Notes under the pieces: model-generated | What the model saw: only the letters and a program-made list of their open reading frames with translations | What the model was told of the DNA's origin: nothing | Databases searched by the model: none | Assembly (NCBI RefSeq): GCF_900186955.1 | Contig: NZ_LT906438.1 | Coordinates: 992,001-1,056,000 of the forward strand | Length of the DNA: 64,000 nucleotides | Direction: 5' to 3' | Origin: Bacillus pumilus | GTDB taxonomy: Bacteria > Bacillota > Bacilli > Bacillales > Bacillaceae | Position numbers and translations under genes: made by a program | Shown here: positions 8,555-16,987 of the stretch, piece by piece | How the letters are laid out: each line of letters starts with the position of its first letter | How positions within the stretch are numbered: position 1 is the stretch's first letter

Positions 8555-9172
8555 TTAGTAAGCAATGCCGACGCGTTGATGTACAAATTCCTTCGAATTT
8601 AACTGCTGATATAAAAAGTGTGCGGTATCTTCAACTGAAATTTTCTTTCCATCTATAGGGAGAAAATCTTTCTCATAGCGATATGACCGTGTCACTTCTC
8701 CGTCTGGTAAATAGGTTGGACAAATAATGGTCCAATCTAAATCAGTCGATTGAAGGAGTTCAAACGCTTTGGCATGCTCCTTAGCTGCTCGGGAAGTGGT
8801 CCGCCTTGATTCATTTGTTTCAAAACGGTAAAGTTCCGGCTGCTGCCTTGCCTTTAAAATACCTGCTGTACCTATTGTAATAATTCTTGATGTATTTGAT
8901 TGCTTCATGGCTTGTACGATATGTTCCATTGAAACAGATAATGTATCATCACCATCTGTCGATAGACAGCTCACAACAATATCTGCTCCTTTGATCGTCT
9001 CAAGCACATCTTCTCGATTTCTTGAATTGCCGGTGACTTGAAACATACCCGCAAGCATTTCTTCTCGGTTTGTCCGAATCAATGAACGAACTATGTAACG
9101 ATCATCTACTTGAACGAAACGAAGAAATGCTTGTCCTACACGTCCATGAGCACCGAAAAGAGCTATTTTCAT
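8555..9172 (-). CDS. yheG: NAD(P)-binding Rossmann protein (NmrA/SDR-like)
   Basis: About 205 residues. It starts MKIALFGAHGRVGQAF, a clear N-terminal dinucleotide-binding G-x2-G-x2-G loop, followed by ADIVVSCLSTDGDD and IITIGTAGIL strands typical of NAD(P)H-dependent isomerase/epimerase-like proteins. The YxxxK pair of classical SDRs is not evident. The frame extends to 9226, but the ATG at 9172 follows GGAGGGATCGAACAG and is the sensible start. The function is unknown. It lies downstream of yheF on the same strand. Confidence 0.8.
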   Translation of the reverse strand: MKIALFGAHGRVGQAFLRFVQVDDRYIVRSLIRTNREEMLAGMFQVTGNSRNREDVLETIKGADIVVSCLSTDGDDTLSVSMEHIVQAMKQSNTSRIITIGTAGILKARQQPELYRFETNESRRTTSRAAKEHAKAFELLQSTDLDWTIICPTYLPDGEVTRSYRYEKDFLPIDGKKISVEDTAHFLYQQLNSKEFVHQRVGIAY

Positions 9173-9229
9173 CTGTTCGATCCCTCCACTACATACTATA
9201 AGTGAAAAGAACCCAAAATGGTACAACTT

Positions 9230-9346
9230 TTATGTGATGCTTTTTTTATAAAGATGAAAGGACCGAATACTATGAGCATATTCACATAATAGAGAGATAC
9301 CTACGAATTGTAGAAGTTCAAAGTTCATACCGGAAATAATGTCCAT
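9230..9346 (-). CDS. yheF: Small hypothetical protein YheF-like, 38 residues
   Basis: The ATG at 9346 lies 8 bases after AAAGGAGC and gives MDIISGMNFELLQFVGISLL..., a short peptide with a hydrophobic stretch in the middle and a basic tail. The frame upstream to 9424 lacks a ribosome binding site. B. subtilis has an uncharacterised 41-residue yheF at this position between yheG and sspB. No function can be inferred. Confidence 0.55.
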   Translation of the reverse strand: MDIISGMNFELLQFVGISLLCEYAHSIRSFHLYKKSIT

Positions 9347-9412
9347 GAAGATCCGCTCCTTTCTACTCCATGATATGAGCTGGAAAGGAGATTGGTGAGG
9401 GGGAATAACAAA

Positions 9413-9442
9413 AAAAGAAGACACCTTAAGAGGTGCCTTCTA
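9413..9442 (-). terminator. Terminator of sspB
   Basis: An imperfect stem around AAGACACCTT / AAGAGGTGCCTT. On the minus strand it is followed by a run of eight T. Confidence 0.7.
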
Positions 9443-9458
9443 TGATCCAGATATGAAA

Positions 9459-9662
9459 TTAAGCTTTTGTTCCACCCATGTGTTGTTGAGCGTAAGACAC
9501 AAGACGTTTTGTGATTTCTCCACCAACTGAACCGTTAGCACGAGCTGTAGTTTCTGCTCCAAGGTTAACGCCAAATTCAGAAGCGATTTCGTATTTCATT
9601 TGATCGATTGCTTGCTCTGCTCCAGGAACTAGTAATTGATTTGAACTATTAGAATTAGCCAT
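9459..9662 (-). CDS. sspB: Small acid-soluble spore protein, alpha/beta type
   Basis: A 67-residue SASP. It has the alpha/beta-family signatures: the GPR protease site region [23 protein letters not shown] (cleavage after the Glu of the EFG motif) and [12 protein letters not shown]. These proteins coat and protect DNA in dormant spores and are degraded on germination. Start ATG at 9662, RBS AAAAAGGAG. It is preceded by a sigma-G-type promoter and by a tRNA-like element in the leader. Which of the several SASP paralogues it corresponds to is inferred from its position beside yheF/yheE. Confidence 0.93.
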   Translation of the reverse strand: MANSNSSNQLLVPGAEQAIDQMKYEIASEFGVNLGAETTARANGSVGGEITKRLVSYAQQHMGGTKA

Positions 9663-9695
9663 GATGTGAATCTCCTTTTTGTATATGATTTTTTA

Positions 9696-9759
9696 TGGTT
9701 GGGTTTGCTGGAATCGCACCAGCGAAATGATCAAGTCATTTGCCACTTGGCGAAACCCA
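9696..9759 (-). ncRNA. Miniature tRNA(Gln)-like structure in the sspB leader
   Basis: Read on the minus strand, 64 nt fold completely as a shortened tRNA. It has a 7-bp acceptor stem (9753-9759 with 9700-9706), a 3-bp D-arm with a 4-nt loop (9742-9751), and a 5-bp anticodon arm with a 7-nt loop ACTTGAT (9725-9741). A 5-bp T-arm follows, with loop TGCGATT (9707-9723), then a discriminator A and an encoded CCA (9696-9699). The anticodon position reads TTG (Gln), and GCCAAGTGG plus ACTTGA resemble Bacillus tRNA-Gln. The D-loop is cut down, the variable loop is one base, U33 is C and T-loop position 55 is G, so it cannot be a normal elongator tRNA. Confidence 0.7.
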
Positions 9760-9783
9760 ATGCAGTAACTTCTTTGTACTAAG

Positions 9784-9812
9784 TATTATGGTGATTTCCG
9801 AAAAAAACATAC
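9784..9812 (-). promoter_or_regulatory. Sigma-G-type promoter of sspB
   Basis: On the minus strand: -35 GTATG (9808-9812), a 17-base spacer, -10 CATAATA (9784-9790). This fits the forespore sigma-G consensus gnATR / CATnhTA. The predicted start, about 9776, lies just before the tRNA-like element. Confidence 0.65.
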
Positions 9813-9846
9813 GAGAAAAGTACATGGTAAATGTTGTTCAACATGC

Positions 9847-9880
9847 AAAAAAGCCATCACTCAATCATGAGTGATGGCAC
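9847..9880 (-). terminator. Terminator of msmX
   Basis: A perfect 11-bp stem, GCCATCACTCA / TGAGTGATGGC. On the minus strand it is followed by TTTTTT. Confidence 0.85.
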
Positions 9881-9893
9881 TGCATATATCTCT

Positions 9894-11000
9894 TTATTCA
9901 GCGGAACGAATGCGGAGCTCCGTATCCGAATCAAAGAAGTGGGCTTTGTTCATATCGATGGCAAGAGGTATAGATTGTCCGGCCTGAACATCGGTACGAG
10001 AATCAACACGTGCAATAAAAGACTGACCATCGAGAGAAGAGTAAAGCATCGTTTCTGCTCCCATTAATTCAGCAACTTCTACGTTGGCATCGATCTTTGT
10101 GCCCTCAGATGCTTCAATAAACACGGGTTCATCATGAAAATCTTCTGGTCTGATCCCGAGGATGATATCTTTTCCGATATAACCTTGGCTGCGTAATACC
10201 TTCATCTTTCCTTCTGGTACACGTATATGCGTTTTTCCAACTGCAATGGCACCGTCAGAGAGCTTTCCTGTAAAAAAATTCATCGCAGGAGAGCCAATGA
10301 ATCCACCTACAAATACATTCTCTGGATTTTCATATACATCCTTCGGCGCTCCAACCTGCTGAATAAAGCCATCTTTCATTACAACAAGACGAGTAGCCAT
10401 TGTCATAGCTTCAGTCTGGTCATGTGTGACATAGATAAATGTCGTTTGCAGACGCTGATGAAGCTTAGATATTTCAGCACGCATTTGAACGCGGAGTTTT
10501 GCATCTAAATTAGAAAGCGGCTCATCCAAAAGAAAGACCTTTGCATCACGCACAATTGCTCTCCCAAGTGCAACACGCTGTCTTTGACCTCCAGACAGTG
10601 CTTTTGGTTTCCTGTCTAAATATTGCTCAAGGCCTAATATTTTAGCGGCATTTCGAACCCGCTCATCAATTTCTGCTTTCGGGAACTTCCGTAGCTTTAA
10701 TCCAAAAGCCATATTATCGTATACATTCATGTGAGGGTATAATGCATAGTTTTGGAAAACCATTGCGATATCCCGGTCTTTTGGTGCTACATCATTCATC
10801 CGTTTTCCGTCTAAAAGAAAATCCCCTTGTGAAATCTCTTCAAGTCCTGCAATCATGCGAAGGGTTGTTGATTTTCCGCACCCAGATGGACCAACAAATA
10901 CAACAAATTCTTTATCTTCTATATGTAGATTAAAGTTGTCTACTGCTGTTACCTTGTTATCATACACTTTATAAATTTGATTGAGCATCATTTCAGCCAT
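9894..11000 (-). CDS. msmX: ABC transporter ATPase for sugar importers (MsmX/UgpC type)
   Basis: A 368-residue MalK-like ATPase: GPSGCGKST (about 40), Q-loop VFQNYALYPHM, signature LSGGQRQRVALGRA, Walker B VFLLDEPLSNLDAKLR, H-loop YVTHDQTEA, then a C-terminal OB-type regulatory domain with GIRPEDFHDEP and a terminal DMNKAHFFDSDTELRIR. MsmX energises several different sugar importers in B. subtilis. The ATG at 11000 follows GGAGG by 8-9 bases. A cre box lies just upstream. It is preceded by a yxkF-like regulator gene, as msmX is in B. subtilis, although there the pair sits in a distant part of the chromosome. Confidence 0.85.
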   Translation of the reverse strand: MAEMMLNQIYKVYDNKVTAVDNFNLHIEDKEFVVFVGPSGCGKSTTLRMIAGLEEISQGDFLLDGKRMNDVAPKDRDIAMVFQNYALYPHMNVYDNMAFGLKLRKFPKAEIDERVRNAAKILGLEQYLDRKPKALSGGQRQRVALGRAIVRDAKVFLLDEPLSNLDAKLRVQMRAEISKLHQRLQTTFIYVTHDQTEAMTMATRLVVMKDGFIQQVGAPKDVYENPENVFVGGFIGSPAMNFFTGKLSDGAIAVGKTHIRVPEGKMKVLRSQGYIGKDIILGIRPEDFHDEPVFIEASEGTKIDANVEVAELMGAETMLYSSLDGQSFIARVDSRTDVQAGQSIPLAIDMNKAHFFDSDTELRIRSAE

Positions 11001-11024
11001 AGATGATAACCTCCCCATTTACTT

Positions 11025-11040
11025 ATTGAAAGCGCTTTAC
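11025..11040 (-). promoter_or_regulatory. cre box (CcpA site) upstream of msmX
   Basis: ATTGAAAGCGCTTTAC matches the catabolite-responsive element consensus WTGNAARCGNWWWCAW except at the CA end. It lies 25-40 bases upstream of the msmX start, downstream of a possible TATACA -10 (about 11052-11057). CcpA bound there could act as a road-block. Confidence 0.65.
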
Positions 11041-11124
11041 TTGTAAATAAAGTGTATAAAATGGGGAAGCGTCTGTAAATGGACAACGTGCACAACATCT
11101 CATTTTCATTTTTGGGCAGGGTGC

Positions 11125-12015
11125 TCATGTCACTGAATGTGATGAAAGGTCGAGAAGATTCATCATAAAATAGACGGCAGATGCTTCTGGAAAATGTCGT
11201 ATATCAATTCCTGTTCGCTCAATAAATTTATCAATTCGATATTGAAGGCTGTTTCTGTGAACATATAAAGCTTTTGCTGCCTTAGATGCATTTAAGTTAC
11301 ATTGCATATAAGTCATGAGGGTACGGTAAACGTCCCGATCAAGGACCGCCTCTTTAAAAGCATCTGAAATAGCATGAGAGAGGGCGGATTCATCATAACG
11401 TAAGAGTGAGGGTAGACATTGATAAATTGTGCAAATCCCTGACCTAGGCTTAGCTCGCTGCATATGGCCCAAGACAAGCTGCTGTTCTTTTAACAATTTC
11501 TTCTGTAAATGTTCATTTGGCAAATGGAGCTGTCCTTGTAAAAAGACTGAGTCTGTTAAAAAGTCACTTGTAATGGCTAGAGACAAATCATATAGCAGCT
11601 CTAATTGACTATTTTCTGATGTAGCGTTTGTTTGAATCAGCATCGCTGTATGAGCGCCTGTCCAAATGAAATGAGTTTGTTCGAGGCTGTGGACCACAGC
11701 CTCTTTTATTTGCTGCCTTTGTTCTGCTTGATGTGACATTTTAAAATAATATACACGGACGGGGTGCTGAACAGTTAGTGGTTTGTTATCAAAAAGATAG
11801 CTGTACCATTTTTGTTCATCCTCAGTCTGCTTTGTGTGAGAAAGATCAATTGGTGTAAGGAAAGTATTGAGAAGAAGTGTTTCTCTAGCTGTAAGCTTTG
11901 ATTTGTCTACTCCAAATAATTCGCCTTCGTCTGTTTGATACCAAAGAATTTGATGATCATCTGTAGGGGAGCTGATGATATGCTCTCCGTAAACAAGCTT
12001 TAATTTTTCTAACAT
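11125..12015 (-). CDS. yxkF: PucR/CdaR-type transcriptional regulator, YxkF-like
   Basis: A 296-residue protein ending in a PucR-type helix-turn-helix: LNASKAAKALYVHRNSLQYRIDKFIERTGIDIRHF at about residues 250-285. The N-terminal two thirds has no recognised signature. The ATG at 12015 follows TAAGGAG. In B. subtilis a protein of similar size (yxkF) precedes msmX, and the pairing is kept here, which is the main reason for the symbol. The target genes are unknown. Confidence 0.7.
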   Translation of the reverse strand: MLEKLKLVYGEHIISSPTDDHQILWYQTDEGELFGVDKSKLTARETLLLNTFLTPIDLSHTKQTEDEQKWYSYLFDNKPLTVQHPVRVYYFKMSHQAEQRQQIKEAVVHSLEQTHFIWTGAHTAMLIQTNATSENSQLELLYDLSLAITSDFLTDSVFLQGQLHLPNEHLQKKLLKEQQLVLGHMQRAKPRSGICTIYQCLPSLLRYDESALSHAISDAFKEAVLDRDVYRTLMTYMQCNLNASKAAKALYVHRNSLQYRIDKFIERTGIDIRHFPEASAVYFMMNLLDLSSHSVT

Positions 12016-12035
12016 GGCGAAGCTCCTTAAACAGT

Positions 12036-12245
12036 TTAATCATAGACATGGAATAGCATTAATTCGTGGATTTCTTCTTTTAATGTTGGTTCGACTTCAT
12101 GGGGCGGAAGCTGAGAGCCCCATTCAATATCACCTGTTTTGTGGTAGATGCCTTCGTAGTGCGCACCATTGTGAAAAAAGGATATTTTCCAGCCTGGCAA
12201 TTGTGCTTTTTTAAAGAGAGGTTTCCATTGAAAATGAGAAATCAT
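12036..12245 (-). CDS. yheE: Hypothetical protein YheE
   Basis: A 69-residue soluble protein (MISHFQWKPLFKKAQLPGW..., with HNGAHYEGIYHKTGDIEWG). No domain of known function; length and position next to yheD match B. subtilis YheE (about 72 residues). AAGGAGG lies 10 bases before the ATG at 12245. It is rich in His and Trp for its size. Confidence 0.8.
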   Translation of the reverse strand: MISHFQWKPLFKKAQLPGWKISFFHNGAHYEGIYHKTGDIEWGSQLPPHEVEPTLKEEIHELMLFHVYD

Positions 12246-12400
12246 ATCATCATTGCCTCCTTGCTTTTATTGATGAAACAATAAATAAACACGACAATAC
12301 GGAAACAACCTTGAACTTGATTTTATTGTATCTCATCTGATGAAAAGAGCATAGGAAAAGCATAGATTTCATAGCACCCTCACTTTAAAACGAAAAACAG

Positions 12401-13759
12401 TCAGTAGACGTTTGTATGGTCTGTAGTTGTTGAGGTCGTTTGTGAAAGGTAAGATGCGTAATCCATGATTCTTTTGCCGATCAGCCTTTCTGAGTTTCGC
12501 AATGAGACATGCTGGAAAACCTCGCGGCCAGGGCGAGAATTGGCTTCAAACATCCAGATAGCTCCTGTCTGATCAATACCTAAATCAAAACCGATTTCAC
12601 CAATATGACCGGACATTTTTTCATCAATTACCTGACTAAGCGTGATGGCCGTATAAGAAAGCTGCTCTAAGATTTTGAAACGCTTCTTCTTTTCTGGAAA
12701 AACATCATAAAGTGTTCTCACGGAGCCACCATGTGAATGGTGAGTCGTGACGGTGTGATTGCCAGAAATTTTTGCTGCTGCTGCTGTGACTGTCCAATGA
12801 CCGTACTTATTTTTATTGGTATGGACTCTAAAATCCATTGGTTGATTGTCTATTTGAAGAAGTGCAATGCCTTGTTGAGCCATAAAGTCTTGAACTGCGT
12901 GATCTTTCCGGAGATTGGTCACGAAATCCTCTAATGAGTCATATGGAACAGCTCTTCCTTGATTTGAGCATACAATGATTCCATGAGCCTTCTTGTTTAA
13001 TTGATAAATATCGTCGCCGTGACTGCCGTTTGACGGTTTTAAGTAAATGACCTGATGTAGATGGAGGAGTGTTTCTATTTTATTTAGAGCGTCCACCGGG
13101 TCCAATTGTATGGAATGTGGAAGAAAAGGACATGTTTTTTCATCTGTTAACAGTTGTTCATGAATATCCCATTTGTTAAAAAAATGAGGGTTGAACCAAG
13201 GAATATCATAGTCTTGAGTGAGTTTGCGTTTTGTTTCTTGAATGAATGCTGACTGAGCAGCCTTTCTACTTGGAAGACGGTCGTAAATGACTGAAGGCAG
13301 GGGCATCTGTTTTTTAACCCATGTTTGCTGTTGGTACAACAATCCTTCTACCATTCCTTTATCCCAATCAATAGAATGAGTACCAAAAAGATAGGCAAAA
13401 CCGGCATGTTGTTTGAAAGAGCGCAGCAGTTTGATAAAAAAGTCTGATCTCGTTCCGAGTGGCTGCGTGCTTTGCTCAAAACCTGCGGTGAAAATACCAA
13501 GCAGTGGCCCTAAAAACAGGGTATGATCAATGGCGATCACATCAGCTTTTGATTGATAAGGAATTCGTAAATCTCTATATAGATCTTCTGATAATAAAAT
13601 TTTCTTCGGATGTTGATGATAGGAAACGGTGAATTCATCTATTAAACGGGAACCTAAAGCAAGAGAATAGATCGCCTCCTGCTGTTTAAAACGGACGGGA
13701 AGATGAATTGTTTTTTCACTTGTGGGATGAGGAGCGATGATGCAGCGATTTTTGTTCAT
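12401..13759 (-). CDS. yheD: Spore-coat-associated ATP-grasp protein YheD
   Basis: A 452-residue member of the YheC/YheD family. The C-terminal half has ATP-grasp-like features: IYLKPSNGSHGDDIYQL (about 235-250), MDFRVHTNK, GEIGFDLGIDQTGAIWMFEANSRPGREVF (about 385-415). The length matches B. subtilis YheD (453), a sporulation protein found in a ring around the forespore. Its start overlaps the end of yheC by 44 bases, but AAGGAGG precedes the ATG at 13759 at proper spacing, so the overlap looks real. The ligand or substrate is unknown. Confidence 0.85.
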   Translation of the reverse strand: MNKNRCIIAPHPTSEKTIHLPVRFKQQEAIYSLALGSRLIDEFTVSYHQHPKKILLSEDLYRDLRIPYQSKADVIAIDHTLFLGPLLGIFTAGFEQSTQPLGTRSDFFIKLLRSFKQHAGFAYLFGTHSIDWDKGMVEGLLYQQQTWVKKQMPLPSVIYDRLPSRKAAQSAFIQETKRKLTQDYDIPWFNPHFFNKWDIHEQLLTDEKTCPFLPHSIQLDPVDALNKIETLLHLHQVIYLKPSNGSHGDDIYQLNKKAHGIIVCSNQGRAVPYDSLEDFVTNLRKDHAVQDFMAQQGIALLQIDNQPMDFRVHTNKNKYGHWTVTAAAAKISGNHTVTTHHSHGGSVRTLYDVFPEKKKRFKILEQLSYTAITLSQVIDEKMSGHIGEIGFDLGIDQTGAIWMFEANSRPGREVFQHVSLRNSERLIGKRIMDYASYLSQTTSTTTDHTNVY

Positions 13760-14819
13760 AAGATACCTCCTTCGGTTGAGACTTCATTGATTGGGCATGT
13801 GCAAGAATGGTACGAATCAAATAATTTTCCTTGTCAGGATAAGCTTTTAAAAAAGCGGATCGCCCTGGTTTTGATCTTATATTTGATATGAAAAGCCTGC
13901 CTTCACTTGTATGGAGTAAGTCTACAGCGAATTCAAAGCAATGGGAAAGGGTTTTATCTATATATGCTGGCAGAGATGCTTGAATGGATGCAATATCATC
14001 TAAAAGAAGTTCTTTGATGTGCGGCTGCAAGGTGTTTAGATAGTGATGAAAGCCTATCATGGCTGCTGATTTTTGTGTAATGCTTAAATGACTATTTTCT
14101 GTAGGTGATTTTGTGTGAATTCCTATGCGATTCCACTGGTTTTGTGAATCTTTCATCAGGAAAATCCTTATTTCATTGAATAAAAAGTCTTTTTCATCAC
14201 TCGTTTGAAAAAATTGAAGGAAATATCGGCCTACATATTTTTTACACCAGCGCTCTATATCTGATGGACGCGAAAATGTGATGACTTGCTCGGGACTTAG
14301 CTGAACAGTGAAAGTGTTGTCTTTTAAGAAAATGAAGTAAGTAGATGCTGCATGGTGTTGAGAGAGCGGCTGCATTTTACAATAACCGTCTTTACTTAAC
14401 ATGCTGAGAAGGTCTGATGTCTTTTTTAATAATGAGCAGACAGGTAAATATGGCTGTAAAGCAGGGAGAAGGCGGAGCTGCTCGAATAGCATCATTTTAT
14501 TTGAAATACCTGTATTCAAAAAATCTGTTTTCGGATACTTTTTCAGCCAATCCATGATTGGTTTTGCTTTTTTAGATTGTGCGTCATGCTTGTAAAGGCA
14601 TCGATCGTAAATCAAGTCAGGAATCTCAAATTCTGCTGCGACGAATCCATGACCATTCGTATATGTTTGACCTTGTATCAAATTTGAAGCCGGCTTTAAA
14701 TCAAGTGGTGTAAAACGGACAACCTTTAAACCATAAGCAGGGGCAGCTTTGGCTAGCCCACGTGTGAATGCCTCTTCATACTTCGGTGAAAGGGTCACAA
14801 TACCTAATGTTGATGTCAT
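13716..14819 (-). CDS. yheC: Spore-coat-associated ATP-grasp protein YheC
   Basis: A paralogue of yheD, 367 residues from the ATG at 14819; the frame goes on to 14840 without a better start. It begins MTSTLGIVTLSPKYEEAF, has DLIYDRCLYK, YCKMQPLSQHHAASTYF at the ATP-grasp entry, and ends with FAVDLLHTSEGRLFISNIRSKPGRSAF, where the usual acidic pair of the ATP-grasp metal site is weaker than in YheD. It is transcribed with yheD and overlaps it. The divergent yheB promoter region lies upstream. Confidence 0.83.
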   Translation of the reverse strand: MTSTLGIVTLSPKYEEAFTRGLAKAAPAYGLKVVRFTPLDLKPASNLIQGQTYTNGHGFVAAEFEIPDLIYDRCLYKHDAQSKKAKPIMDWLKKYPKTDFLNTGISNKMMLFEQLRLLPALQPYLPVCSLLKKTSDLLSMLSKDGYCKMQPLSQHHAASTYFIFLKDNTFTVQLSPEQVITFSRPSDIERWCKKYVGRYFLQFFQTSDEKDFLFNEIRIFLMKDSQNQWNRIGIHTKSPTENSHLSITQKSAAMIGFHHYLNTLQPHIKELLLDDIASIQASLPAYIDKTLSHCFEFAVDLLHTSEGRLFISNIRSKPGRSAFLKAYPDKENYLIRTILAHAQSMKSQPKEVSYEQKSLHHRSSSHK

Positions 14820-14949
14820 TAAAAAACACCTTCTTTTCAACTTCTTTTTTTACCAGCAGAAAAACACTTTTTTATGATTTTACATAAAGATTGCGCTCCT
14901 TTATCATTACGACAGATCGATTGATCATATGTCTAGCAGCATGCTTCAT

Positions 14950-14978
14950 TTGCTTGGGAACTTGACAACAACTATAAT
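14950..14978 (+). promoter_or_regulatory. Sigma-A promoter of yheB
   Basis: TTGCTT at 14950-14955, a 17-base spacer, TATAAT at 14973-14978. It lies 47 bases before the yheB start. Confidence 0.7.
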
Positions 14979-15024
14979 ACGTATAGGTTAAAACAATAAA
15001 CATCGGGTGTTATTTGAAAGGTTG

Positions 15025-16167
15025 ATGACGACTTTGAATATATTCACAACGTTTATCTTTATGATTGTGATAGGCGCAGTCATTGGAGCAGCAACAAACC
15101 ATCTTGCGATTAAAATGCTTTTTCGCCCTTATAAGCCGTATTACTTATTCGGGAAACAGCTTCCTTTTACACCAGGGCTCATTCCGAAAAGAAGAGACGA
15201 AGTAGCCAAGCAGGTTGGTGTCATGGTGATGGAGCATTTGCTCACGCCAGAAGGTATTCAAAAGCGATTTGAATCATCGGAGGCAAAGCAAGAAATCTTA
15301 CATACAGTCCATCGATATATTGACAAAGGCGCTGAAATGGAGATAACAGTGCTATCTTTGCTTGAAAGCTTCGGCGTATCACAGGCTGACGTCAAAGCAG
15401 ATGAATGGATCCATGAGTGGTCTGATCATAAGCTCAATTCACTACTTGAAAATTATAATGAGCAAACTTTATCTGAATTGCTTCCGCTAGATGTGGAAAA
15501 CAAAATATCTTCAAAAATTCCAGATGCAGCAGATTATATTTTAAAGAGAGGGATTCATTATTTTGAAAGTGAGGAAGGAAAATCAAGACTCGGTAATATG
15601 ATTGATGATTTCTTAAAAGAAAGAGGAATGCTCGGCAGTATGGTCCAAATGTTTCTAGGAAATTCAAGCTTAATTGATCGGGTACATCCTGAAATCATCA
15701 AATTTTTAAGAAACGCAGAGACAAAAAGGTTTTTATCAGATTTGCTTGTTCAAGAATGGGACAAGGTGAAGCAGTTCTCTCTACATGAGCTTGATGAAAG
15801 ATGGAATGTGAAGGAACTTATGTTTAGCGTGAAAAACCAATTGCTTTCTCAGTTCTCAACAAAGCTGATATTAGACAAACCAGTTGGTGCATATGTCAGT
15901 GCTGTAGCGGATGATCTTAAAACACACGTTGCACCAGTACTGATTCAAAAGGGGATCAGTGCGGCATCAAATGTTTTAGAGGATCTGCTTGCAAAGCTGC
16001 AATTTGAAGACATCATTCGTGAACAAATTGAACTTTTCCCGCTAGAAAAAATGGAAGAGCTTGTCGTCAGTATTTCCAATAAGGAGCTCAAGATGATTAC
16101 ATTCTTAGGCGGTCTTTTAGGCGGATTGATCGGTGCAATCCAAGCAATCTTTGTCACGCTATTTTAA
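15025..16167 (+). CDS. yheB: DUF445 membrane protein YheB
   Basis: About 380 residues. There is one membrane helix at the N-terminus ([24 protein letters not shown]) and one at the C-terminus ([20 protein letters not shown]), with a long, mostly helical, charged region between. The motif [14 protein letters not shown] and [15 protein letters not shown] is the DUF445 signature. The role is unknown; the family is widespread in Firmicutes. The frame opens at GTG 15007, but GAAAGG at 15016-15021 points to a start at ATG 15025 or TTG 15034, so the start is uncertain. Confidence 0.85.
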   Translation: MTTLNIFTTFIFMIVIGAVIGAATNHLAIKMLFRPYKPYYLFGKQLPFTPGLIPKRRDEVAKQVGVMVMEHLLTPEGIQKRFESSEAKQEILHTVHRYIDKGAEMEITVLSLLESFGVSQADVKADEWIHEWSDHKLNSLLENYNEQTLSELLPLDVENKISSKIPDAADYILKRGIHYFESEEGKSRLGNMIDDFLKERGMLGSMVQMFLGNSSLIDRVHPEIIKFLRNAETKRFLSDLLVQEWDKVKQFSLHELDERWNVKELMFSVKNQLLSQFSTKLILDKPVGAYVSAVADDLKTHVAPVLIQKGISAASNVLEDLLAKLQFEDIIREQIELFPLEKMEELVVSISNKELKMITFLGGLLGGLIGAIQAIFVTLF

Positions 16168-16288
16168 GACAGACTAGAGAAATTTTGATGAATTCATTGT
16201 ATATATGTGAAACGAAAGCCATAGTTTGTTATAGTGGAGTGGTGTCCGCCGATCATATCGGTGATAACGGATAGAAAGGAGACATAAC

Positions 16289-16645
16289 ATGTCTGTAAAT
16301 GTTTATGATGTTGCATATGACCTTGAAAAAGCACTGCGTCATAGCGAAGAATATTCAACTTTAAAAAATCTTTATGATGAGGTAAACGCGGATGAATCCT
16401 CTAAAAGAATGTTCGATAACTTCCGTGACATTCAAGTAAACCTTCAACAAAAACAAATGACTGGTCAAGAGATCACACAAGAAGAAGTGGAGCAAGCTCA
16501 AAAAACAGTGGCACTTGTTCAACAGCACGATAAAATCTCGCAGTTGATGGAAGCAGAACAACGTGTGAGTGTTCTCATCGGAGAATTAAATAAAGTGATC
16601 ATGAAGCCTCTTGAAGAGCTTTATGGGAATCCAGAAGAAAATTAA
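16289..16645 (+). CDS. yheA: YlbF/YmcA-family protein YheA
   Basis: 118 residues, all helical and highly charged (SVNVYDVAYDLEKALRHSEEY..., Q-rich middle), the pattern of the YlbF/YmcA/YheA (DUF964) family. YlbF and YmcA form a complex that helps RNase Y mature transcripts; YheA itself is uncharacterised. The ATG at 16289 follows GAAAGGAG. It is followed directly by a strong terminator. Confidence 0.88.
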   Translation: MSVNVYDVAYDLEKALRHSEEYSTLKNLYDEVNADESSKRMFDNFRDIQVNLQQKQMTGQEITQEEVEQAQKTVALVQQHDKISQLMEAEQRVSVLIGELNKVIMKPLEELYGNPEEN

Positions 16646-16647
16646 TG

Positions 16648-16678
16648 AAAAGGGCGATGATATTCGCCCTTTTTTTAT
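16648..16678 (+). terminator. Terminator of yheA
   Basis: Stem AGGGCGA / TTCGCCCT with seven T following. Confidence 0.85.
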
Positions 16679-16713
16679 TTCACATGTTCCCTGCCCAACT
16701 TTTCAAAAAAAGG

Positions 16714-16742
16714 TTGTCGAAGCTCATAAATTTTGCGATAAT
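16714..16742 (+). promoter_or_regulatory. Promoter of a candidate small RNA
   Basis: TTGTCG at 16714-16719, a 17-base spacer, GATAAT at 16737-16742. It is a good sigma-A promoter with no convincing gene downstream. Confidence 0.55.
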
Positions 16743-16748
16743 ACTTAT

Positions 16749-16987
16749 ATTGAAAGTGCTTTCAAATGAGCGCTCTCATGGGACAATTGGGTGCGTTTCA
16801 CTTGGGATTTATGGCGATTAGCCAAACGAGAGAGAAGCGCTTCTGGGAGAAACACAAAGCATAAGGGGATCTGATATAAGCAATGCTTTGGTGTGTGAAT
16901 GATAAGGGGATCATGGGGAGCTTCATCACCTCATTGTGACGCATCCAAACCATACATAAAAAAAAGCCTAGGGGTAGGCTTTTTTTA
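16749..16987 (+). ncRNA. Candidate catabolite-controlled small RNA
   Basis: The interval between yheA and yhaX has a promoter (start predicted near 16749), a palindrome TTGAAAGTGCTTTCAA at 16750-16765 that differs from an ideal cre box mainly by T for C at its centre, and a terminator ending at 16987. The 240 nt between hold no ORF with a ribosome binding site. A 32-codon frame from 16766 lacks one. Two AAGGGGATC-type G-rich repeats lie in the middle. It is inferred to be a non-coding RNA repressed by CcpA; no known RNA family was recognised. Confidence 0.4.

Noticed and set aside
9696..9759. Functional tRNA-Gln gene
   Set aside because: All four arms pair, but the D-loop has four bases, the variable region one base, U33 is C and T-loop position 55 is G. 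It is listed as a tRNA-like element, not as a tRNA.
16766..16864. 32-codon plus-strand ORF inside the candidate small RNA
   Set aside because: Its ATG abuts the cre palindrome and has no Shine-Dalgarno sequence.
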